From: CAZYFH01 sp965249175
Lineage (GTDB): Bacteria > Acidobacteriota > Vicinamibacteria > Vicinamibacterales > UBA8438
Assembly: GCA_965249175.1 (NCBI GenBank)
Contig: OZ252227.1
Location: 744,001 to 808,000 of the forward strand
DNA length: 64,000 bases
Direction: 5' to 3'
Every line of letters begins with the position of its first letter. Positions within the stretch are counted from its first letter, which is position 1. Below, piece by piece: positions 24,950 through 33,725 of this stretch. The notes beneath the pieces were generated by a model that was given only the letters and a program-made list of their open reading frames with translations, was not told where the DNA came from and did not search any database. The translations under genes and the position numbers were made by a program.

Positions 24950-25268
24950 CCTACCGTGCCATCCGGCCGCAGCTTGATGTTGGCCGGCTTCAGATCGCGG
25001 TGGATGATCCCCTGCTCATGGGCGGCTGCGAGGGCTTCGGCGATCTGCTTCGCGATGGGGAGCGCCTCATCAATGGGGATCGGCCCCTCGGCAATGCGAT
25101 CCGCCAGCGTCGGCCCCTCGACCAGTTCGAGCACCAGCGCCTTCGTGCCCTCGGCTTCTTCCAGGCCGTAGATGTGCCCGATGTTGGGATGGTTTAGCGA
25201 GGCGAGGACTTTAGCTTCGCGCTCGAAGCGCGCGAGGCGGTCGGGGTCTGAGGTGAAGGCGGACATCT
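24950..25268 (-). pseudogene. Kinase fragment 7 (alphaC to catalytic loop)
   Basis: Reads AFTSDPDRLARFEREAKVLA through ALVLELVEGPTLADRIAEGP to EQGIIHRDLKPANIKLRPDG, where it breaks off before the DFG. On the other side it is cut at AFTSD by the IS110 remnant. It nearly matches the intact kinase at 10519-11592. Fragment 8 (26481-26600), across the IS110 remnant, could be the N-lobe of the same gene. Confidence 0.78.
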
Positions 25269-25269
25269 C

Positions 25270-26245
25270 GCACCGCCCCGGACGGGTGGACAAAGAGCAT
25301 CGGTTGAGCCGGGGGCGGTTCTTGACGTTCTTTGCCACACAGCCGACGGCCACGGTGCTGCTGGAAGCCTGCGGGTCGGCGCACCATTGGGGGCGGGAGC
25401 TCGAACGACTCGGCCACACCGTGCACCTCTTGCCGCCGCACGACGTGCATCGCTATGTGCGACGCAGCAAGACCGACCGCGCGGATGCGAAGGCCCTGCT
25501 GGAGGCCGCGCGCAACGACGAGATTCACCCGGTGCCGGTCAAGACCGTGAGCCAGCAAGCCGTCGCCTCCTCCATCGCATTCGCTCCACCTGGGCAAGGG
25601 ACGCGGACGGCCCGGCTAAACATCCTGCGTGGCCTGTTGCGTTAGTTTGGAGTGACGATCCCCGTCTGCGCCCACCACGTCGTCCCGCACGTCCGCGCCC
25701 TGCTCGAAGACGCCGACGCACCGCTCCCCCCTGAGCCTCCGCCCCACCCTGGCGGCCTTGGGTGACGAGATCCGCACGCTCGAACAGCGGATCCGTGAGG
25801 TCGAACGCCACCTCGCCGCCCTCGCCGAGCAACTCCCGCAGGTCGCCACCTTCCAAACCATCCCAGGGATCGGCTTGCTCAGTCCACGGCATTGGTCGCG
25901 TGTGTGGGCGATGTCCGCCGGTTCCCGTCCGGGCGACACTTCGCCAGCTATCTGGGCCTGACCCCGAAGGAACACTCGAGCGGGTCCCGCCGACGGCTCG
26001 GAGCCATCAGCAAGCAGGGCGACCGCTACCTCCGCACCCTCGTCATCCAAGGCGCGCGGTCCGTCTTGTTTCACAGTAAGGCCCGCTCAACGACCACCGC
26101 GTTTCGCACCTGAGCCGTGGCGGTCGAACAGCGCCGCGGCCACAACATCGCGACCGTCGCGGTCGCCAACAAACTCGCGCGGATCGTATGGCGCGTGTGG
26201 CAGGGTGACCGGCCCTTTGCGGCCGAGTGGCCCGTCGCCGCGTAG
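25270..26245 (+). pseudogene. Degenerate IS110-family transposase
   Basis: Recognisable blocks in changing frames: TVLLEACGSAHHWGRELERL, VRRSKTDRADAKALLEA, EIRTLEQRIREVERHLAALA, FQTIPGIG, GRHFASYLGLTPKEHSSGSR, GAISKQGDRYLRTLVIQGAR and GHNIATVAVANKLARIVWRV. At least three shifts and a stop break the gene. It is not a recent copy of the IS110 gene at 14537. It sits between two kinase fragments. The 235 bp after it (26246-26480) hold no gene and could be the element's non-coding end. Confidence 0.82.
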
Positions 26246-26480
26246 CGAAGACCACGCAACACAACTCACTCCAGGAGGACTGCCGCGAGATCAATCAAGA
26301 GATGGCACACCGGTCGGAACCGGCGTGGGAACGGGCCGATACAAAGCTTGGCCACCAGGGCCGTTCAAACGCGATTGGCATCCCACGCGCGCGAATTTCC
26401 ATTGTGGCCCGGAGCACGCAGCGCTCCCGACAGAGGCCGAAGATACGACTGCAGTCCGATCACCGTGCCGTTTTCCGACA

Positions 26481-26600
26481 TCACGCGAGCACTTGACGGG
26501 AGGAGTCCAGATAGGCTTTGTACACCTCGCCCATCCCGCCCGCGCCGAGCGGGGCTTGGATCTCATATGGGCCGAGCGTGGCGCCTGGGGCAAGGGACAT
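26481..26600 (-). pseudogene. Kinase N-lobe fragment 8
   Basis: 39 codons: MSLAPGATLGPYEIQAPLGA, GGMGEVYKAYLDS then SRQVLA and TGA. Truncated right after the glycine loop, before the beta3 Lys. It lies 72 bases after the stop of PQQ gene 2, as fragment 4 does after PQQ gene 1. Confidence 0.78.
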
Positions 26601-26672
26601 CGGTAACGGGGTCAATTGTAGTTCGCTCGTGCACCTGGCGACTCTGTAAGAAGCCCACCCTGGAGCTGCTCC

Positions 26673-28433
26673 TCAGTCGGGCAAGGCGAACACGAAGATG
26701 TTGTTGCCCGTGCTGGGGCGGAGCTCTGGCGTCAGGGGCAGGAGGAGGTTGGTGGTGAGGGCGGTGCCGGTGCTCACCGCGACGTACTGCTGCCCATTGA
26801 CGGCGTACGTGATCGGAAAGCCGGTCACCGCCGAGCCAAGGTTGATCTCCCACAACGTATCCTCGGTCTCGTGGTCCAACGCCCGGAACCGCCCGTTGCC
26901 GTCGCCGCCGAAGACCAGTCCGCCGCCGGTCGCGACGAGTGACGTGGTGGCGGCCCGCTGCTCAACCTTCCAGACGGTCTCTCCCGTCTCTGCCGAAATC
27001 GCCTGCACGGTGCCGACCTGGTCAGTGCCGGGAGCAATCTGACCGCGGATGATGAGCGAGTAGAGATTTCGGGCCTCGGACGTCGCCATCGTCCGCGCGC
27101 ACGTATTGCGCAACGGGAAATACATCGTGTTGGTGAGGGGACTATAGGCGCCGGCCTCCCAATCCTTGCCGCCCACGGCGTGCGGACACGACAGGACCTC
27201 CTGACCCTCCGCGCTGAACACCACCTCCGCGTTCTCCGTCACGACGCCCGTGGCGCCGTCGATATGGCTCACCACGTTCTGCGTCACGGTTGGCGTGGCC
27301 CAGAGAAACTCGCCAGTTTCGCGATCCAGGGTGTAGACGATCCCGGTCTTGCCCGGGATCCCGGTCAGCACCTTTCGCACCTCCCCGGATTGCAGCCGCG
27401 GGTTGATCCAGCTCACCGCGCCCCGGTCGGGTGCCACGGCCGTGTCGACCAGCAGGCGCTCGAAGGGGTGATCGAGATCCCAATGGTCGTTCAGGTGCTG
27501 GTAGTACCACTCGATCTCGCCCGTGTCGGCGTCGAGCGCCAGGGTCGAGTTGTGGTACAGGTGCGTGTTGTCCGTGCCGCCGAGCATGAACTTCGGCGCC
27601 GGCGAGGTGACCGACGTCCCGATGTAGACGAAGTTCAGCTCGGGGTCGTAGCTCGGCACCATCCAGGCGCCGACGTGTTTTCGTTCCTCGAACGGCACGC
27701 CGCCCCAGGTCTCGTCACCCGGCTCGCCTGGAGCGGGGATCGTGCGGCGGCGCCACAGCTCGGCGCCGGTCCGGGCGTCGTGCGCCGTGATGACGCAGGC
27801 GTCCGGCCCGCCCCGCGGCAAGCAGCTGCGCCCTGAGATCACCTTGCCATTGGCGATGATCGGGCCGGAGGATTGTTGAGCGGGGTTCTTCGTGTAGTCG
27901 AGGATCTGAGTTTCCCAGGCTAGCCGGCCCGAGGTCGCGTCGAGGGCAAAGACATGATCGTCCTTGCTGGTATCGATGATGTGGGACCCGTAGATGGCGA
28001 GGTTCCGATTGGTGTCGGCCCGGATGTAGTCCTCCAAGTCACCGGGGTGCGCCCGACGGTATTCCCACAGCAGGTCGCCTGTGACGGCATCCATCGCCTG
28101 AATGACATCGCCCGGGTTTGGCATGTACAGGATCCCGTTGTACACGAGCGGTGTTCCCTGCTGGCTGCCTGGCGTCAACGCCCGCGACCAGACCATGCGC
28201 AGCTCGCCGACGTTGTCGCGGGTGATCTGGTCGAGCGGGCTATAGCCCCAGCCGTTGAGCGTCCGGCGCCACATCAGCCAGTCGGCTGGATCCGGATTCT
28301 GCAGCACGGCGTCGGTCACCGGCGTGAAGGTCTGGACTTGCGCCTGGACGGGAACCCCCGCCGCGACGGTGAGAGCGAGGCACGCGCACGTCGCCAGGCA
28401 GGCGCGAAACATGGCCGACGCATATGCACGCAT
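26673..28433 (-). CDS. PQQ-dependent dehydrogenase-like propeller protein, paralogue 2
   Basis: 586 residues from the ATG at 28433 with GAGGAGG upstream, exactly the length of paralogue 1. Signal peptide 1-32 (ending GVPVQAQ). Blades carry the same W-motifs (ALDATSGRLAWETQI, AMDAVTGDLLWEYRR, AISAETGETVWKVEQ), the conserved disulfide-like pair in SCLPRGGPDACVI, and the catalytic-region HLNDHWDLDHPFERL. Likely a periplasmic quinoprotein with a substrate related to that of paralogue 1. The leader is conserved with that of gene 1, but the promoter core is more diverged. Confidence 0.85.
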   Translation of the reverse strand: MRAYASAMFRACLATCACLALTVAAGVPVQAQVQTFTPVTDAVLQNPDPADWLMWRRTLNGWGYSPLDQITRDNVGELRMVWSRALTPGSQQGTPLVYNGILYMPNPGDVIQAMDAVTGDLLWEYRRAHPGDLEDYIRADTNRNLAIYGSHIIDTSKDDHVFALDATSGRLAWETQILDYTKNPAQQSSGPIIANGKVISGRSCLPRGGPDACVITAHDARTGAELWRRRTIPAPGEPGDETWGGVPFEERKHVGAWMVPSYDPELNFVYIGTSVTSPAPKFMLGGTDNTHLYHNSTLALDADTGEIEWYYQHLNDHWDLDHPFERLLVDTAVAPDRGAVSWINPRLQSGEVRKVLTGIPGKTGIVYTLDRETGEFLWATPTVTQNVVSHIDGATGVVTENAEVVFSAEGQEVLSCPHAVGGKDWEAGAYSPLTNTMYFPLRNTCARTMATSEARNLYSLIIRGQIAPGTDQVGTVQAISAETGETVWKVEQRAATTSLVATGGGLVFGGDGNGRFRALDHETEDTLWEINLGSAVTGFPITYAVNGQQYVAVSTGTALTTNLLLPLTPELRPSTGNNIFVFALPD

Positions 28434-28510
28434 GCCCCCTCCTCCTCTGGAGGATATCCGTGGGTTGGTCGGCTGACTGTACCATCGGCCGGGGCTGATC
28501 GGTCGACGGC

Positions 28511-29396
28511 TCACTCACCGTCATGTGCGTGGCGCGCCAGGCGCGCACCGGTGAGCCACACGCCGTCGATTTCCGCGAGTGCCGCGATGTCCTCGGTCGG
28601 ATTGCCTCGGACCAGGAGCAGATCGGCGCGTTGCCCGACGGCGATTCGCCCGAAGCGCGCGTCCGGGTCCAGAAACGCGGCGGGTGCACTCGTTGTCGCG
28701 CGAAGGGCCTCGATCGGTCCCATGCCGAGCCGCACGAGAAGGCCGAGCTCCCGGTGTAGCGATGCTCCCGGAAACACCCCGAGGACGCCCGAATCGGTCC
28801 CGACGAACAACCGGGCCCCGGCCGCGAGCTCAGGCCACGGATCGCAAACCAGCGGATCGGCCGGGGAGCATCGCGCGAAGGAGCGAGGTCGGATGACCAC
28901 CGGGCCCTGTCAGGCCGCTCCCGGACGTGTAGAAGTGCGGGAGCACAGCGGCTCCGGCGCGACCGGCCTCCCGCAGGGGCGCCAGGTCGACGGGACTGGC
29001 GGTGACGAGCAGCGTCGTGACGCCGGCGTAGAGAAATGCCCTCGCGATCGCCGCCTCATCGGGCGGTGAGCGGCGCTTCTCGCCGGCGGACATCAGATGC
29101 GCGTGGCTATCGATCAAGCCGGGCAGGAGCGTGCGTCCCGTGCCGTCGACGATGACGCCTCCGCGCGCCGCGTCGACCTTCCCGGTCGCCTCGACCGCCG
29201 TAATCGAGCCACCTTCGATCAGCACGTCTCGATGGTGGTGCACGTCGACCCCGTCGAACAGCGTCACGTCACGAAAGAGCGTGGTCTCGGGCTGGTCAGC
29301 CTCACGCGTGACCGAGGCAAAGTCCGGCGGGCCGCACGCGGCGAGCCCGACGGTGATGACGACGGCACCGAGCATCCGCGTGGTGGTGGACGTCAT
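28511..29396 (-). pseudogene. Amidohydrolase gene with internal deletion and frameshift
   Basis: The 5' frame (ATG 29396, AAGGA upstream) encodes a lipoprotein-like signal and an amidohydrolase N-terminus with the metal-binding GLIDSHAHLMS (HxH) and ends soon after GHPTSLLRAMLPGRSAG. A second frame gives the C-terminus: GARLFVGTDSGVLG with the conserved late Asp, then GMGPIEALRATTSAPAAFLD and VGQRADLLLVRGNPTEDI. About 200 central residues with the other metal ligands are missing. It is divergent from the TetR gene, whose operators lie in its promoter. Confidence 0.8.
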
Positions 29397-29416
29397 GTCT
29401 GTCCTTCTCGGTCGAA

Positions 29417-29433
29417 CTTGACACACTGTCAAG
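29417..29433. promoter_or_regulatory. Probable TetR operator 1
   Basis: CTTGACACACTGTCAAG: 7-base inverted repeats with a 3-base centre. The same half-site occurs at 29461-29475. It lies 20 bases upstream of the amidohydrolase start codon, in a position to block that promoter. Confidence 0.7.
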
Positions 29434-29460
29434 TTGTTGAGAGAGCAGAATATTAGTAGG

Positions 29461-29475
29461 TTGACACTGTGTCAA
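29461..29475. promoter_or_regulatory. Probable TetR operator 2, overlapping the tetR start codon
   Basis: TTGACACTGTGTCAA: 6-base inverted repeats with the same half-site TTGACA as operator 1. The GTG start of the regulator gene (29469) is inside it, which points to tight autoregulation. Confidence 0.7.
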
Positions 29476-30056
29476 GATCGAAAGACACGCGGACCAGGAT
29501 TCTCGAGGCGACACAGACCGCGCTCGCTGCGCCGCCGCACACGGTCAGCGTCACGCGGGTCGCCGAGCTCGCGGGTGTCTCGCGCCAGGCGCTGTACCTC
29601 CACTTCGCCAGCCGAGCCGATCTGCTGATCGCCGCGGCTCGGTACATCGACGAGTCGCTCGACCTCGACGCCCACACGGCGCCGCTCCGTCAGGCACAGT
29701 CGGCGGAGGAGCTGGTGCGGCGCTACGCGGAGTTCCTGGCCCGATACAACCCGCTGATTCATCCCGTGGTGCGCGCCGCCGACGCCATGCGGGTAGGGGA
29801 CGACGAGATCGCCGCGGCCTGGAGCGATCGGCTGGCGAATCGGCGTCGCGGAGCTTATCAGACGGCCCGGCAGCTTGCGGCCTGGCGCCGTCTTCGGCCC
29901 GTGTGGACGCCACGGACGGCGGCCGACTGGCTGACGGTACAGGCGTCGGTCAAGGTCTGGGAGGAACTGGTCGTTGACCTCGGGTATTCACCGCGGCGTT
30001 TCGTCGCCATCATGACGCGGGCTGCCACGGAGGCCTTGCTGACTCCGCGACCGTGA
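29469..30056 (+). CDS. TetR-family transcriptional regulator
   Basis: 195 residues from a GTG at 29469. N-terminal HTH at about 8-55: TRTRILEATQTALA, then VTRVAELAGVSRQALYLHFA, the family signature. The C-terminal ligand-binding domain is helical with no obvious ligand clue. It is divergent from the broken amidohydrolase gene, and two palindromes in the 72-bp gap, one over its own start codon, are its likely operators. No clear ribosome site precedes the GTG. With the divergent target gene broken, the regulator may be left with little to control locally. Confidence 0.88.
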   Translation: MSRSKDTRTRILEATQTALAAPPHTVSVTRVAELAGVSRQALYLHFASRADLLIAAARYIDESLDLDAHTAPLRQAQSAEELVRRYAEFLARYNPLIHPVVRAADAMRVGDDEIAAAWSDRLANRRRGAYQTARQLAAWRRLRPVWTPRTAADWLTVQASVKVWEELVVDLGYSPRRFVAIMTRAATEALLTPRP

Positions 30057-30068
30057 GACGGCGCCCGT

Positions 30069-30200
30069 TCATGCGCCGACCGGCCAGTGCTCGACCTCCA
30101 CCTCCTTCATCGGAAAGTGCAGTGGGTTGCCGGTCACGAGGCGGGCCGCGAAGATAGTCGATGAGGACGGTGCTATCGAGCAGAACGCTCCGTACCGGCT
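30069..30200 (-). pseudogene. PIN-domain (VapC-like) toxin gene with its centre deleted
   Basis: The minus strand reads SVLLDSTVLIDYL, the usual N-terminus of a PIN-domain nuclease with its first acidic residue, then in the next frame ARLVTGNPLHFPMKEVEVEH and WPVGA before a stop at 30069, the usual C-terminus. About 90 central residues with the other acidic ligands are missing. No antitoxin gene is nearby. Confidence 0.6.
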
Positions 30201-31860
30201 ACTGGGGCCCGGGCACAGCAGCCCAGTCTTCGAGACCTGGGAGGCGGAGTGCTTGGCTGGCGCGATACTGTTCGAGGTTGGCGCGTAGGCGGGGCACCTG
30301 CTCGTCCTCCCCGTTGCTCTCCGCCTCCGCGATCAGCTGCGATTGAAGGTCCTGGGCCTCGTCGAACCGTCCGGATTCGGCGAGCGCCATCGCAAGAATT
30401 TCGCCGAACCGCGCGGACGGCCTCGCCGCGAGCAGATCCTCCGCCAACGTCACGGCGAGGGCACCGTCTCGCGCCCCGACATCAGGACAGGTGGCCAGCA
30501 GTCGCGCGAGCGCCTCGGCAAGACCGGCCGAGCGCGGCATGTCACGTCGGCCAGCATCGAGGCGCTGCCGCGCCGCTGCGCAGTTTCCGAGACGCCAGAG
30601 TGCCTCCACCTCGCCGAGGCGGGCGGCGGTCGATTCGGGCTGTACCTCGACGAGCGCGCCGTAGGCTGTTGCGGCCTCCCGATACCGTCCCGCCCTGATC
30701 AGAGCGATGGCGCGGAAATCGGCCACCGAGGCGAACCGCGGATCGATCTCGAAGAGGGCGTCATAGTGCCCCGCGGCCTTTGGCCACCGACCGAGCCCCG
30801 CCAGCGCCTGGGCGAGGTTGAAGCGCGCTTGCTTGAAGTCAGGTGCGTGCCTGAGCGCATCGTGGAAGAGGCGAACGGCCTCTTCGAGGTCGCCGTGCTC
30901 ACCGGCGATGTTCCCCAGGCTGACCAGTGCGGCGGTGTTCCCGGGCTCGCGCGCGAGGATCTCGCGGAACTCTTCGCTGGCAGCCTGCGTGTCGCCGGAC
31001 TGGAGCAGCGACACGGCCAGATTGTGCCGGGCGGCGAGGTTGGCAGGGTTGGCTTCGACCGCCGCGCGGTAGTCGTCGAGCGCGTTGGGCCCGTCGTCCA
31101 CTCGGTGAAGGCTGGCGACGATGGGGTCGTCGAGCCTGATCGGCCCTTCGCCGCCGTCTCTCAGGTGGCGCCGTGCCTGCTCGAGATCGCCGGCCCCACG
31201 ATACGCAAGGCCGAGCGGGTAGTGGACGCGGGTCGCGTCGGGCTGGTCGCGCAGCATCGCCTCGAACTCCTCGATGGCCATCGAGAAGTCGCTCTGCGCT
31301 GCCGCCGCCCGTCCCAGGCCGAAGTGGGCCGCCGAGAAGGATGGGTCGTCCCGAAGAATCCTCGCGAACGACTCCTGGGCGTCTGCGGGACGGTTTCGCG
31401 CCAGCTGAGTCTCCCCGAGGCGATAGCGCGCGGGCGCGTAGGCTGGCTGCACATCGAGGACACGGGCGAAGCTGTCGGCCGCGTTCTCCATGGAGCCTGC
31501 GCCTTGCCAGATGTAGCCGGTGAAATACGGCCAGCGGATGTCGTTGGGCGCGTGCTCCGCCGCTTGCGTGAAGCAGGTGATCGCCGCGTCGATGAACTCG
31601 TGGGCGTGGTAGAGCTGGCCGAGTTGGCCGATGGCATCGGCGAGGTCGGTGCTCGATGTCGCCGCACCGCCGCTCAAACGCTCGACGAGTGCGCGTTGCT
31701 CCGCGATGCGGCGGACGTCGTCCGGGGGGAGCGTGATCGTGTCGGGTCGCGGGAGGCCGTCGAGTACGGCCGACGACTGCGGTGGTGCCTGGTCGCAGCC
31801 CAGCGGTCCGAGCGCCGCGAGGCAGAGTGCCGCGAGCGCTGCGCGTAACGGCCTAGTCAT
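30199..31860 (-). CDS. TPR lipoprotein
   Basis: 553 residues. Lipoprotein signal with Cys22 (LAALGPLGC). From about 75 to the end it is a series of TPR-type helical pairs (AITCFTQAAEHAPNDIRWPY, SFARVLDVQPAYAPARYRLG, LRDDPSFSAAHFGLGRAAAA, RHNLAVSLLQSGDTQAASEE, FNLAQALAGLGRWPKAAGHY). It acts as a scaffold outside the inner membrane. It is 16 bases downstream of the CRTAC1-type gene on the same strand; this pairing of a TPR protein with an ASPIC/UnbV protein is common in these bacteria, but its role is not established. Confidence 0.85.
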   Translation of the reverse strand: MTRPLRAALAALCLAALGPLGCDQAPPQSSAVLDGLPRPDTITLPPDDVRRIAEQRALVERLSGGAATSSTDLADAIGQLGQLYHAHEFIDAAITCFTQAAEHAPNDIRWPYFTGYIWQGAGSMENAADSFARVLDVQPAYAPARYRLGETQLARNRPADAQESFARILRDDPSFSAAHFGLGRAAAAQSDFSMAIEEFEAMLRDQPDATRVHYPLGLAYRGAGDLEQARRHLRDGGEGPIRLDDPIVASLHRVDDGPNALDDYRAAVEANPANLAARHNLAVSLLQSGDTQAASEEFREILAREPGNTAALVSLGNIAGEHGDLEEAVRLFHDALRHAPDFKQARFNLAQALAGLGRWPKAAGHYDALFEIDPRFASVADFRAIALIRAGRYREAATAYGALVEVQPESTAARLGEVEALWRLGNCAAARQRLDAGRRDMPRSAGLAEALARLLATCPDVGARDGALAVTLAEDLLAARPSARFGEILAMALAESGRFDEAQDLQSQLIAEAESNGEDEQVPRLRANLEQYRASQALRLPGLEDWAAVPGPQ

Positions 31861-31876
31861 CGGTCAGGGGTCAGGG

Positions 31877-33673
31877 TCATCGGACCGGTGTGCCCGTGCC
31901 CTTCTCGAGCGCATTGTAGCGAGCGGCCGTGACCCCGGAGAACTCCTCGACGGCGCCGTCGGGCCACGCTACCCGTGCCAGAAGCGCGCTGGTCTCGCGC
32001 TGTTCGAGACTCATCACGACGCGCGGGTCACTCGCCGACGCGTAGCTGCCGGCGGTTGTCACGCGCCGCCACGTCAGCCGTCCATCCGCGCGAACGAGAC
32101 CCACGCGAGCGCCGAGCGCGTCATGACCGGTGGTTGCGTCCAGCGCTCTGAACCCGATCCAGCCCCGGTCCTGGCCAATGTTGTTGATGAGCAGACGACC
32201 CGGTCCGCTGTTGTTGACGAGCAGGGCGTCTGGGTCACCGTCGTTGTCGACATCACCGATCGCGACGCCGCGGCCGACCTCGAGCAGGCCGAACGTGGCC
32301 CCGGCTCGATCCGAGACGTCCACAAATCCGCCGCGGCCATCGTTGCGGAAGAGTTGGTTCGCCTGTCCGAGGGGGTAGCGGCTCCCGCTATGCCACTGGT
32401 CGGCCAGGGTGGTGACCGCGCCGTTCGCGATCAGGACGTCGAGGTGCCCATCCAGGTCGTAGTCGAGCCACGCGGTGCCGAAGCCGGTGCCTGCCAGGCT
32501 TGGCGCCGCGAGCCCGGTTTCGATGCTCGCGTCCTCGAAGAACGCGTCGCCGTCGTTGCGATACACCGTGTTCGTTTCACCCGCCAGATGGGTCATGAAG
32601 AGGTCGACGTCGCCGTCGCCATCGAGGTCGCCGACATCGACGCCCATACTCGCTTCCGGCACCCCGTCCTCATTGACGGCCACGCCGGCAAGCAACGCCT
32701 CGTTGGTGAAGGTACCGTCGCGCTGGTTGATCCACATCTGGTTGGCCATGCCATCGTTCGCCACGTAGAGGTCGGGCCAGTGGTCGCCGTTGAAGTCGGC
32801 GTCGATCGCGCCCATGCCGTTGCCGAACGCGCTGGCGAGCCCGGCTCTCACGGTGACGTCCTGGAACGACCCGTCGCCTCGATTGCGAAACAGCGAGTCT
32901 GGCTCCGGTCGAAAGCTCGATGGCCCGCAGTGCTCCGACCCGCCGAGCGCGGTGGGACACACCTGATGGGTGCCGAGGTTGAAATCGACGTAGTTGCCGC
33001 AATAGAGGTCGAGCCAGCCATCGCGGTCGTAATCGACGAACACGGCCGCGATGCTCCACCGTCGGTCGTCGACGCCAGCCTCGACGGTCACGTCACTGAA
33101 CGTGCCATCGCCGTTGTTGCGCCACAGCTGGTTGGCGCGCAGGTTGGTGACATAGAGGTCGACCCATCCGTCGTTATCGTAGTCGCCGGTCGCGACCCCC
33201 ATGCCATATCCCGTGGCGCGGATCTGGCTCTCTTCGGTGACGTCGGTGAAGCGCAGGCGGGGGGCGGAGTCGTCACCCGATGCCAGGTCGTTGCGGAAGA
33301 GACGGTCGCCGAGCGGCAGCCGCCCCGATGGCGGAAACACCGCGTCCGCCGGCGATCTCCCATCGTCGACGAAGTTGCCCTGTACCAGATAGGCGTCGAG
33401 ATCACCGTCGTTGTCATAGTCGAAGAGCGCCGCGCCGGAGCCGTTGATCTCCGGGAGGTAGTACTCCCCGGTCATCCCGTTGAACTGGGAGAAGTCCAGC
33501 CCCACCTCACGTGCGCGATCGGTGAAGATCTCGTCGGTCGGGGCGGCGCGGTCGCTGACGTTCCGTGCGCGCGGATCCGCGGCTCCACCGCCGTTGGCAC
33601 CACAGCCCGCGAGGCACATCAGCGTCGCGAAGAGGACGCACGCGGGTTGAGGGTAAGGCGACTGCTTGCGCAT
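31877..33673 (-). CDS. CRTAC1-type FG-GAP / ASPIC-UnbV lipoprotein
   Basis: 598 residues from the ATG at 33673. Lipoprotein signal (VLFATLMCLAGC). The body has repeated FG-GAP/VCBS calcium-binding loops DxDxDGxxD: FDYDNDGDLDAYL, GDYDNDGWVDLYV, VDYDRDGWLDLYC, ADFNGDHWPDLYV, GDLDGDGDVDLFM, LDYDLDGHLDVLI, GDVDNDGDPDALL. The end is an ASPIC/UnbV module (GWIGFRALDATTGHDALGAR, AGSYASASDPRV, WPDGAVEEF). It forms a two-gene unit with the TPR lipoprotein. Probably an extracytoplasmic, calcium-stabilised propeller involved in surface interactions; function inferred only. Confidence 0.88.
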   Translation of the reverse strand: MRKQSPYPQPACVLFATLMCLAGCGANGGGAADPRARNVSDRAAPTDEIFTDRAREVGLDFSQFNGMTGEYYLPEINGSGAALFDYDNDGDLDAYLVQGNFVDDGRSPADAVFPPSGRLPLGDRLFRNDLASGDDSAPRLRFTDVTEESQIRATGYGMGVATGDYDNDGWVDLYVTNLRANQLWRNNGDGTFSDVTVEAGVDDRRWSIAAVFVDYDRDGWLDLYCGNYVDFNLGTHQVCPTALGGSEHCGPSSFRPEPDSLFRNRGDGSFQDVTVRAGLASAFGNGMGAIDADFNGDHWPDLYVANDGMANQMWINQRDGTFTNEALLAGVAVNEDGVPEASMGVDVGDLDGDGDVDLFMTHLAGETNTVYRNDGDAFFEDASIETGLAAPSLAGTGFGTAWLDYDLDGHLDVLIANGAVTTLADQWHSGSRYPLGQANQLFRNDGRGGFVDVSDRAGATFGLLEVGRGVAIGDVDNDGDPDALLVNNSGPGRLLINNIGQDRGWIGFRALDATTGHDALGARVGLVRADGRLTWRRVTTAGSYASASDPRVVMSLEQRETSALLARVAWPDGAVEEFSGVTAARYNALEKGTGTPVR

Positions 33674-33725
33674 TCCCCCACCCACCGGTAGAATCCGACC
33701 CGCTCTCGTCATTTCTGTCGAGTCG

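Noticed and set aside
31631..33691. 686-residue plus-strand ORF opposite the CRTAC1 and TPR genes
   Set aside because: Frame shadow of the FG-GAP repeat gene; GC-rich codons leave antisense frames open. No signal, motif or ribosome site.
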